Assembly (NCBI GenBank): GCA_018466975.1
Contig: CM031557.1
Coordinates: 806,001 to 870,000, forward strand
From: Sparassis latifolia
Lineage: Eukaryota > Basidiomycota > Agaricomycetes > Polyporales > Sparassidaceae
DNA: 64,000 bases
Direction of reading: 5' to 3'
Shown here: piece after piece, positions 1-9,654 of the stretch
Numbering within the stretch: position 1 is the stretch's first letter
How the letters are laid out: every line of letters begins with the position of its first letter
Notes under the pieces: model-generated
Databases searched by the model: none
What the model was told of the DNA's origin: nothing
Seen by the model: only the letters and a program-made list of their open reading frames with translations
Program-made: the position numbers and the translations under genes

Positions 1-1116
1 TATCATCCTTGTCGATTGCCGACCATACTGTCGTCGAGCGAGAGAACAGACAAGGATTGATGAAGAGCAACTTGACCGTCAGCAATTCCAACGTCACCGT
101 CTCACCTTCCTTGGTCACAGCTTTTGCGGAAATCCACCGGTGCATGCCGGTATCGGAGCCTTGAACATCCTCTGGCCCCAGTACGTCCTCCACCCATCGT
201 AGGTGTGACCTTGTGATCTTAGTATCTACCATCGGTCGTCGCCAGAAATCCGTGTGTCGCAGAGAGGATTGACGAAATTCCAGAGGAATTTCCGGAACAG
301 CTCGGGCCGCTCGACGTAGTTGAACCTAGGTGAGACAATACACGACGAGTGGTCGAACCGAAGATGCGTGCCTGGTGGCCGAATATTCCGAACACGAACG
401 CAAACAGGCCACTGTGGCCCACCAGGAGATTCCGCCCATTCTTGACAAGCTGCCTCATCGTGTCGTCCCGACCTTTAGTCCACACGTTCATGGGGTCATC
501 GCTCTTTTTAGGCTTCACTTCGATCGCCAGTGCAACATCTTTCCAATGAGGGTCCTTCAGCGAGGTGGTCGTTCCCGGGTAGGAGGTGATCAGGTCGGGT
601 TTCGTGCGGTGATGATGAAGGTCCCACGACATGTACGGGAACGGGATCAGGTGGGTGCTGTTATCATGGAACCTAAGTGACTTCGCCACTGGGAAGTCCT
701 TGGTGAGAGCGAGGAACCCGTTGACCTAAAGGCCACACAGTCAGACCATCGTTAACATAGGCTACAAGAGGGCAACCTACTAGAGGGTTATACATTAACG
801 GCTCGAGGCAGTCTTCACGGACGTCGTCGAATTTCCCAGAGCAGTCCATCGGAGGGCACACTGCTTCGCTCGCAGGTACGAGAACGTTGATGAACGAGTC
901 GATAGTGCCATGGTATTCATTTATCTTGCCACAATATTCCGACGCCCATGCTTGTTGGTTCTTCTGGTTCGCCTCCCTGCGTTCAATATCGTTAGCAATC
1001 TGCTTGTAAGACTTAGCAATGGCAGGTGTGGCTGACAACATGCTCGAGCCACTGGAGTCTGCAGAGCAGGCACTCCAGAAGCTGCAGCCAGAGTCGGATA
1101 CATCGGAAGATGACAT
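1..1116 (-). CDS. FunK1-type fungal protein kinase, partial (runs off window), possibly broken
   Basis: This is the N-terminal and middle part of a FunK1 (fungal-type protein kinase) protein; the kinase core itself would lie beyond base 1. I start at the ATG at 1114-1116, followed by a Ser-rich leader and a helical stretch (AIAKSYKQIANDIERRE). A 55-nt GT..AG intron (726-780) joins MYNPL to VNGFLALTKDFPVAKSLRF. The block DVALAIEVKPKKSDDP (about 535-500), then NGRNLLVGHSGLFAFV and RFDHSSCIVSPRFNYVERPE are typical of the family. A frame change is needed near 360, and after CDTRISGDDRW there is an in-frame TAG (about 223). Coding resumes in another frame at RWVEDVLGPEDVQGSDTGMH (about 200-140). 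Only 20 nt separate the two, too short for an intron, and residues normally found there are missing, so this may be a pseudogene or a mis-assembled locus. The family is well known in mushroom genomes; substrates are not known. Confidence 0.72.
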
Positions 1117-2750
1117 CGTAATTTATAATGGTTGAAATGTCGGAGATTTGATTTGGCTTGGCCAAGTTGTGTACGCCCAAACTTGCACGAACAATGGTCT
1201 TCTCGCCACCGTAGGCCGTTTTCGTCAGTTTCAACCTCTCGAAGACAAACAATTTCAGATATACTCACTGGGAGAATTTGGGTGGAGCTATCCTCTTTCA
1301 ATTTGCTAGGAGTAGAGCGCGTATGGCTCGAAAGTTCAAGTTTGCAAGCGTTGGAAGGGAGCAAGTTGAACGTTGGACTGCCTAGGCGCTCAGCACAAAG
1401 CGTAACTCACGTGAACTTGCAGGACACTCCGCAGCAGCCGCGGCTTGGATATCGACCGCATTTGGAAGTCGCTTTGTTCCTCGTGTCCTTTCTCATTTTT
1501 GCGAGACAAGTGGCGCAGCCAAGGCCGCGAGATCACCTGCAACATATGAGTTAGATCTGTTAGAAAACGGCGCTGTGTCCTCAACACAGTTGGAAGATCG
1601 TCATTGATACCTTCACTCTGAATGAAGGAAGGGGCTTAGCGAATGTTGGACACAACAGGTTACTTGGATCGGTCCAACCAGGCCCAGATCTTGACACTGG
1701 GATTGAAGAACGCGATAACATCCCGTTAACATATCCGGCGAAGACTCACTGGGGCTCAAAGAATTCGGTCAATTAGCAATGTGCATTAGACACTGCGACC
1801 ACTTGAGGCTTCCAGACAATCCACACTAACGGCGGGGTCGACCTGACTTCGCGATCTCAGTCTGAGCCATTCGTGCAAAATCTGTGGCCACGCCGGGTTA
1901 CCGAACTCACCTGTAAGTCGGCAAGAGAAGAAAAACTGGCCATGCCCTGTAAGAGACAGATTCAGATATGTCGCTCGGTGCGAAGGAGTCCAGCAGAGTG
2001 GGGCTTCATCGCTGCCACACCGCGAAGTCACCTACATTTACACGTATAAGAAGAGATGACAGAATTATTGGGCTACACTGCTTCTCCGAGCAGTGAGATG
2101 CCTGACGACTATTGACATGATGATGGAAATTGACCATCATTATCAGCGGAAGGGCCGAGAAGTCGTGCCGAGGCGCATCTTTCAGTATGTTAGACTAACT
2201 CTCTATCGTGAGGTTGGCCCAAGATTAACTCGGAAAATAGCAAGGTACTGTGATGAATGGAATTTTCGGGTCCCAGTCACTGAGTCTGTCGTCTTGGCGG
2301 AGTCAGCAAGTTGCAACCCTTCTACAGCCTGCACTCTACTCAACGCCCGGCGTTTGCCGATAGGATGTTGTCATGCAACTAAAGCAGGAGTTTCACATAC
2401 AAAGCTAGCTTAGAAGCGGGAATAGCATGCGTTATCAAACTGCATGCAATTGAAGATTCCAGAAATCCACGGTATGTCCTGGCAGGAACTTGAGGTTCAA
2501 TGTTGAGAAGTGCTCGTTGAGTCGATTGTACACAGTTACAGTGTATACGGCTTTTGCGGCCTTTGGTGGTCCTTAAGTTGCGGGAAATGCACTGAACCGA
2601 GTATATTTGGAGGGCAGGTTTATAGCGAGTAGAGTAAAGACGAAAAACCCATCCACGCGGTCGAGCACGTATTCAACGCCGCCTCGGCTAACTCCGACGC
2701 CTTGACTACTCTATTCCTCCGAGTCTAATATCCTTACATACAGGAATGCA
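1117..2750. other. Intergenic, no gene supported
   Basis: I see only short ORFs with no recognisable protein and no consistent splice structure. The stretch just upstream of the FunK1 start (1117-1364) stays open on the minus strand but reads as 5' leader. Confidence 0.5.
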
Positions 2751-2990
2751 TGCATGACAATCCTTGTTCCACTATATAATCACGAAGGAAAAATCAAGCC
2801 TCGCAAGCCTCTCACTCCGGCAGCTCAAACAGTGGGTCGCTGTATTCCAGATGGACTATCTCCTATCGAAAAGGGCATTCAAGCAGCGCCCGCGGGCGCC
2901 CCGGGAGGCCCTTCATCGATGTTTCTGTGTGCAAGAAGCGTGGAATCTAGAGAGCTTCCCTTCGCGCGTTCGCTGCAAATAGAACGCCAG
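2751..2990 (+). repeat. Direct repeat, copy 1
   Basis: About 240 bases that recur at 3020-3262, starting at GCATGACAAT and ending at CGCTGCAAATAGAAC. The central 60 bases (CCAGATGGACTATCTCCTAT onward) are identical in both copies, while flanks and the 3' third have diverged. Both copies can be read as a short peptide (IPDGLSPIEKGIQAAP in one frame, FQMDYLLSKRAFKQR in another), so the unit may be a decayed piece of a coding element. I do not recognise the protein. Confidence 0.7.
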
Positions 2991-3019
2991 CATCAGTAGA
3001 TACAATGCGGACGTCAAGG

Positions 3020-3262
3020 TGCATGACAATAGGTATTCCACTTAATCAATCGCGCCAAAATTATCGGACCCGAAGGAAAATTCAAGCCTCGCAGCCCTTT
3101 TTTTCCGGCAGCTCAAACGGTGGGTCCCTATATTCCAGATGGACTATCTCCTATCGAAAAGGGCATTCAAGCAGCGCCTGTGGGCGCCTCGGAAGGCCCT
3201 TGCTTCTGGTGCGGTTTGGCGAGCTTCCATAGTACGCATATTCGCTGCAAATAGAACTTCAT
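3020..3262 (+). repeat. Direct repeat, copy 2
   Basis: Second copy of the unit at 2751-2990, offset by about 270 bases. In this copy the frame continues through a Cys/His-rich run (CFWCGLASFHSTHIRC). This resembles but does not match a CCHC zinc knuckle: the first histidine sits after five residues instead of four. It could be the remnant of a retroelement gag or another nucleic-acid-binding peptide, which is inference only. Confidence 0.65.
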
Positions 3263-4199
3263 CAGACACGGATATCCAGAGGAACTAAGGTAGAAGCAGA
3301 GTGTCAGTCTGCCTTTTGGGAGACTAACTTTATCGGTAGGTCGCATGCAGATGCCAAAGTCTACAACCGATGTTGTTTGCACCCTTTTGCATCGGCAGCT
3401 CCTCCATGGTACTCCTGTGTTGCTGAAAATCTTCCCGGACGCGCTGCTCGTGCTACTTGCTTAGCTGACACCGCAGCTAACTGGAGTTCTTTCACGGCGA
3501 TCATGGACCAGACAGCGACTGACAAAGATTATCCGTTAGGTTGCATTGCATCGTTGGTGGCAAGCGCGGGATCGCAGTTCCCCCTTGATCACAGACATGC
3601 AAGATGAAAGTGCGGGCTACATACTGGTGCTGACTCTGACTCGACGAGAGTATTATTACAGCTCTCTACTCATTTTCTGAGCGCGCACGAGGGATGTAAT
3701 GACTGCGACGAGGTCCTTCATGAAATACAAACGTCCAATATCCGACAGCGCGTTTGCTGCTGAAACGCACCAAATCTCGCACCCGAACTGTGTACTTTTG
3801 TCCACTAATACTTATTCGAGGAGTCCTCAAAACATTTTCTGCGATGATCATTGGGAAGATTAGTACTTGGTGGCTATCAACCTCCTACCACCAGCAGAGT
3901 GTAACACCCGTTGCGTCATCGGATACTCCCACATGAGACGGCAAGCCTTTTCACTCACTGAATTCTCTCCGTATATGTGAATAGATTATATTTACACAAT
4001 TTTCGGTACATTGAATCCGCTACTTATAGTCCTTGGTAATAATGTTGCTTTTTGACTGCTAGGAAGGCCATATGTGAATGATTGATACAGTGAGTTAGAC
4101 ATAGTGGCAAGGAATGAAGATGAGGAGACGCATCCGGTAGTCTATAGAGGCGTCGATGAGCCTGTCATGACGCCGTCGCCGGTCATACGCCCCGTTCGT
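3263..4199. other. Intergenic, no gene supported
   Basis: No ORF here has family resemblance or plausible splice partners. The segment includes the 3' side of the membrane oxidoreductase-like gene, which ends at 4200 on the minus strand. Confidence 0.5.
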
Positions 4200-6449
4200 T
4201 CACTGCAAGGAGAACGGAATCAGTACATGTTTGACTGGTCGTTGCCAGGCACTTACGAAGTCCCAAAGAGTACCGAAGCACGGAATTCCAGCCTGCTTGC
4301 AACCCTAGATTGCACGCGTGCATAATCAGTACGATCTCACCAGCTGTGCTGAGAAAGATCAACCCACCTGCATCATCTCAGAGTTACCGACGTAGTTGGA
4401 CGTGATGAAAACAACTAGAATTGCCAGTGTTCAGTGTTGAACAAGATTGATAGACAGTGTCCCTCACCTTCCGCATTCCAAGAGTGGTACACCTCCCTGA
4501 GAATTTTCATGGTGTCTGGGCGGCCACCTCGCTCTCTGCTGTCCCACAAGAGAAGGCGTTCCGGCCCAATGTTGCTGTGAATGAGACTACTGATAGTAGG
4601 ACCGAACGTTTTCTCCTGATCAGACCCTGAAAAGTTGTAAGATCAGTGCCTATGTCCACGGAAGGGTGGGAGGCCAGCGTACCTATCCAGATCAAGAACC
4701 TAGATGGCGTTGAGTGTCAATTCCTTATCTGTGGCCTCACAGCGTGGTTGATACTCACCAGTAGGGCGACTGAATGCATGTGGAGAGAGCGGCGCCAATA
4801 CCGGTACCCGTGCAGATACGAATACCGCGGTGGTAGAGAGTCGAAGTATTAGAGACACCAGCGAGCTGTGTGACGTCAATAAGAAAGCTCGAACTCCCAA
4901 CACTCGAACTTACCTTCAGTTCCCGGGTCCAGATCTCCTTTGGCGGGTCATTGACGAGACTGTGAGTGAAGTCACCTGAATATCGGGACATCAGTTTGCA
5001 CCCCTTTCAATATACTGAACAGTATGTGCGAACCTTGCACACCGCAGATCAAATAGTGGTACTTGGCGTGTGTACCCTCTCTTAAACGGACAAAAATGAG
5101 GTGGCACTTTCGCCAAAGTGAGGAAGTACTCACGAAATGACACCAAAAGCATGGTACTCCTTGACAGCGCCATGACTGATCCGAGCGAGAAGTCCCTGCT
5201 GCATGCCACGTTCAAAGCGCAGAACCGCGACCTTGGGGGACGGCTAGACAGAGAGAGGTATGCTTACGGTTTGTACGCGGCCGACAAGTTGCACATACAA
5301 GCTCGATGTCGACCTTGACATGCCTCGTCCAGATCCAGGGAAGGACAATCCAGACTGTCATCCCGATGACATACCAGAAATCCTGCTGCTTCGCGACGTG
5401 TCTGCCGTTCATAGCCCACTTCTTGGTCTCGGGGTCCCAGAGATCACCCATGACTGTGAAGATCCCTGACAAAGAGCGGGTGTTAGGTAAAGGCCTTACG
5501 ATGATGGACGATGCTACTCACAAGTAAGTCCTAGCCCAGTCCAGCCGAAGAAACGGTGGTTGCACTCGAAGACGCTAGGGACAGAACTCAGTGGTGCGAA
5601 CTTCTACACAGAAACAGCGGCGTACTTATGGTGAGTGTTGCGGACGATGGGGAGTCCGGCAATGGCAACGATGATGAGAACGACATTGGCGGCCAGACAA
5701 AACACCAAAATCGCATCGTGCTCATTGTAATGATTGCGATAAGTGTCGACAATCCTGAAGGTCAACCAGATGATCCCAGAAATTGCGCAGCCGGAATGAA
5801 TGCCACCAAGATGCTTTCATTACATGTCAGACCACCAAGGTAGTGGAACGACGACAAGTCTTGGACTTACCTGGAGCACTGAAGTGCATCCCAACCGCCA
5901 CCACAAAGGCGTCCACTGCAGACAGATCTCAATATAAGATAGACATACATAGGGAATAAAATCACGAACCTTGGCAAAGAGCGTGTTGACGGAAAGATAC
6001 AAGCAACGTCCGAAAACCTCATTGCGAACCAAGAAGGACACGTTGAAATTAGCTACGGCCATAGCGGAACCGTACCTGACCGCGTAAGGCCAATGACCGG
6101 AGACAGCGAAGCCGAACATAATTATATTGACAGAAAACGCGATGGTGAATAATTTGCTGGAAAATATCAGTAAGTGTGTGTCGAAAGATCATCGAGGAAC
6201 GTCCATTACCAACCGGTAAGTGTTGTACCAGAGTTGCCAGATGATCCATTTGGACGTCTTCGGCGGCTTGCTGGGAGTCTTCGGTGGCGCAACCTGCTCT
6301 TTCTTGGCTTCGGGCACCAGGAAGACGCTCTCAACGGCGAGCTCCTTCTCGTTGTATATGAGGACCACCGAGGAGGAGTGCACGTCTAACGTGCCCTTCT
6401 CGGCGTTGTCGTATGCCGGGGCTGGGAACTTGGGAATCTCAGACGACAT
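4200..6449 (-). CDS. Integral membrane protein with ferric-reductase-like / NAD(P)-binding C-terminal half
   Basis: Fifteen exons splice to a 491-residue protein whose exon lengths sum to an exact multiple of three. Exons: 6214-6449, 5970-6156, 5871-5915, 5626-5813, 5522-5574, 5299-5465, 5134-5243, 5034-5080, 4914-4975, 4759-4865, 4683-4699, 4468-4626, 4368-4414, 4257-4304, 4200-4202. It starts MSSEIPKFPAP at the ATG ending at 6449. A cytoplasmic N-terminus leads to about six membrane segments with paired histidines (GGIHSGC; NTHHNVFECNHRFFGW) and a C-terminal oxidoreductase-like fold (RICTGTGIGAALS for dinucleotide binding; VVFITSNYVGNSEMMQGCK; end GTLWDF). Fungal relatives are often auto-named 'nonribosomal peptide synthetase 12', because some members are fused to adenylation domains; no adenylation domain is present here. 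A role in membrane electron transfer is inferred from the fold and histidines. Exon 11 is only 17 nt and the last coding exon holds only the stop codon. Confidence 0.88.
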
Positions 6450-7493
6450 CAGAGCAGAGATGCTGTGGGAAGAAAGGCTGCGCAGAGACCTAACACCAAC
6501 TGTGCAGTGACGAAATGGGATGGGGTTTCTGACTTGAACAGGATGGCTTGCTTGGCCTTTTATGCATCCCAAAAATTCGGAATGGACCTATTCGGGACAC
6601 TGCGCGCGGATACGCTCTCGGGCATTCCACAAGGCGAAGTAGTGTCAGAAAGTGGAGCAGCCGATCGGGGTGAAGGAACTGCCATCCGGAGAAGAGCTAA
6701 TCTCGATTCTCAAGGTGGAGATGCTGCACGGGAGCAGAGTGCGGGTGTCCGTGCTGGCTGCGGGACCATGCAGCAGTTCCAGGTAGAGGTTGAGGGCGCT
6801 GAACATGGGCGACGCGGGGGTGGCACTGGATGCTGGGAGGCGGTGCTGGATGCAGAACGGTGCTGGGTAGTATCGAGTCGATCTAGTATAGTTCCTAGCA
6901 CGACTGTATGACGTCGCTCTGTACAAAATATCAGATCCGCGCAGTGACACATACTATTTTGTTGCCGCGCACAGCAAGACTGTCGCGGGAGCTCCCATGC
7001 TCTTCCCGTTATTGTCGGACATGTCCCGCCTGGTCCCGCCATGCGCCGCAGATGCCTCCCGCCCTTGCTGTCTAACGTTTCGAAGGCACTGGATGTCACG
7101 AATTGGCGATCCCCCCAGAGAACAGTTTCGCCACAATCTGCACGATAAAGGTATATCTATTACCTTATTACTGTCATTAAAATCAGAAATACAAGAAATT
7201 TAGCAAAAAAGATTTTGAGTTCGCTGTGCGCAACATAGTCCGAGATGCCCTGCGCGCTGTCGACGACGGTAGGCGCGAGGTCAGATGGATCTAATTGGAT
7301 GCCGAGGGTTTCTAGGCCGCCATCGCCGAGGGGTGACAGGGAGACCTTGATTTCTCCGAAAAGTGCGGGAGATGTTGCAAGTCGTGCGAGAGACTTAGTT
7401 TTCGTATGCAGTGAGTTGCTTTCCCCGGTCAAAAATTGCGTGCGCGTTAGATCTAGTTTTTGTGCAAACTGACCGTCATAGGATGGATGGTTC
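6450..7493. other. Upstream region; weak minus-strand ORF only
   Basis: This is the 5' side of the membrane gene. One minus-strand stretch at 7160-7432 (SLSPLGDGGLETLGIQL ... DSAQGISDYVAHSEL) has protein-like composition but starts with TTG, has no clear splice partner, and is unlike any family I know. Minus-strand frames between 6645 and 7100 do not join it convincingly. Confidence 0.4.
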
Positions 7494-8010
7494 TGAACTC
7501 AACTTCAATCCAACTTATCCAAGCGCGACGCGACGCGCTGCGCCAATGTCACGTGCCGAGTGAGCCACATCATCTGATCGATCTCCGAGATCTCCATCAC
7601 GCTGACCGGATTGGGACGCCGAGTTGAGCGGGCTCCTAGTAGCTGTCTACGATGGGCCGGACAAAGTTCGTACTACTACTACTACTACTACGTCCGTCGC
7701 AGGATCATCAAGACCGCAAGCTGGGGCTTTCAGTTGGCCTTGGAACCAATGCTGGAAGGTTTCCACTCTGTTTCTCTTCTGTCGAACTAGTGATCATGGC
7801 TGATCAGTTCTGAATCCACAGTCAGTCGTACTCCGAAGAGGCGAGAGATTCGAATACTTTGGTCTCTCAGCTCGTCGAAGTGGTGCATGATCACGATTGT
7901 TGTGTCGATCACACTGGTGTGGACGCCAGCTGAGCGAGTTCTCGGGCTTACGGCTCAGAAAACGGGCACACCCTTGTCCCGGCCAAGGCGGGATACTCAT
8001 GCGAAGGTGC
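7494..8010 (-). repeat. Dispersed repeat, copy 1 (related to 33390-33967 and 40490-40710)
   Basis: Read on the minus strand, this segment aligns over most of its length with the plus strand of 33390-33967: shared landmarks are CCTTGGCCGGGACAAGGGTG, the GCTGATCAGCC-type core, ACAAGAGAAAC-type text and GAGATCGATCAGATG. Identity is roughly three quarters by eye, with indels. It contains the (TAC)7 tract. No intact ORF spans it. Confidence 0.6.
7671..7691 (+). repeat. (TAC)7 microsatellite
   Basis: Seven perfect TAC units, lying inside the dispersed repeat copy. The homologous position in the 33.4-kb copy has only scattered ACTACTACGA text, so the tract expanded in this copy. Confidence 0.95.
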
Positions 8011-8222
8011 TCGTCAGCGAAAACGTGATGTCTGGGTGATCAAGCGTAAGCTGGGCCTCCATTCCGCTGTTTCCCAATACGCGATTGATATGAGGCTGCG
8101 TCCCGGATGGGCAGCGGACGAATTGAACTACACATAAAGGTCTGTCAGTTATCCTCAAGCTTCCCCTGGTGTCTCCCTGTAGTTCTTCCACTCGATTTGC
8201 CGTGTCTGTCTTCCAGATGCCA

Positions 8223-8504
8223 TCAATAGGTAGATCTCTGGATACGAGGCTTTGTCTCCGAAGGTCTAACCATTAATGGCGTGTTCAGATAGAACCGTTC
8301 CTCGTCCCTCGTCACTTTCGATACTTGTTGTTTGGTTGTCTCTCCTGATTTTAAGCTGATGTCGATGACATCGCCTTGATCGTCATCTGCGGGGATGTTT
8401 TCAGGACTTGTCAGCTCTCGCGGGTGTTCATCGATGCATCTCTGTTGTGTTGCTATCATCGAATTGCGATCGGACGCAGAAACGACTATCGTCGTGCTGC
8501 TCAT
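8223..8504 (-). CDS. Hypothetical 93-residue ORF
   Basis: An ATG-started minus-strand ORF (MSSTTIVVSASDRNSMIATQ...) rich in Asp, Glu and Lys, ending TAT-TGA. It lies directly upstream, on the same strand, of the dispersed repeat. Its composition resembles the acidic orphan proteins at 13.9-21.5 kb, but I cannot align it with them. I do not recognise it and it may be a chance ORF. Confidence 0.25.
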   Translation of the reverse strand: MSSTTIVVSASDRNSMIATQQRCIDEHPRELTSPENIPADDDQGDVIDISLKSGETTKQQVSKVTRDEERFYLNTPLMVRPSETKPRIQRSTY

Positions 8505-9654
8505 GGACAGACGATAAAAATAAATGTACAAACGATACACCATAAGGGACCAGTTTCTTCCCGAGCAGAATACCATTTTTCGTAGGGCGTAGCACCTCCA
8601 GTCCAAAGAATCCGTATCGATGCTCGTGCCAGCTCAGGTGCGAGGCAAACTCTGGTGTATCGGGTCACCCATCCATCTTCCTTGCACAGAATCCTAACGC
8701 AGCCATTACTGCAGTAATTATCCTGTCCAACGCAACAGCGGCAGGATGTCCATCGAAGTGAGTAGGAATGATTGTTACCAACTGCCACGCAGTAGGCCTT
8801 CCAGACTTCACAACGTGTTTTTTTGCCGATGCGGCGCTACGCATACACATTCCTCAGTCAATACATATCCGTCGAGTGTTGAACATTGAGTAGGAACGAC
8901 TCTCCCTCGGATCCGTCTGAGTCCCTTCAAGTCGTTCAAGCGAGAGTACTTCGTTACAGACCTACGAGGTCGAACCGGTGCTGCCGGTATAATTTATGTA
9001 AAAAGATATGGACCACATCGAGGTTACTTCCTTGCGCAAGCGATCCCGATATTGGGCGATTGATCGCGTCACCATAAGAGGAAGGTGACGTGCATGGAAA
9101 TTCCTTCCTGCCGCTGTCATCTCGCTATTCATTGCAGAAAGCGCACCACGATCACTAGTGGGCCCATTTCAAGTGGTATATCTCGACAGATACGAAGGGG
9201 ACAAGGTTCTCGCCTTCTCGGAGAACACGATGCGCAAGGCCTCTGACCGAGTAATACCAGTGTAGCGCCAGTGCGTTATCCGAAGTGCCGTCGAATAGTG
9301 CTAATGCCGACCATGTCACAGTTCACTCGTCGCCCGTCATTGATCCCGGACGTTCCTTGAGTGAAGGATACTTATCGAATGTTTATCGGTCGACCCACGC
9401 CTTACCGCAGGTACGAAAGAAAATGAACTCTTTCGTGCAGCTGTGATTCGGGCCCGAGCTCGAGCCGGGGTCCTTCGCAGTCGTCGGGAATGAATTCATA
9501 TGGAGGATTGCAAGGACGGGAGTGTTTCCCGCGTCCTCGCCCTTCCTCCCACCACCACCATCTCTCCTTCTTGGAAAAAATAACCGTTGCTCACCCCATC
9601 AAGGCTTTCGGCGGATTTTTGATCGCCCGACGCTTTCCACTAGTATCGTGGAGA
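8505..9654. other. Intergenic / promoter of the O-methyltransferase
   Basis: No gene is supported. The plus-strand frame is open from 9490 into the methyltransferase, but the stretch before 9655 reads as leader sequence. Confidence 0.45.
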
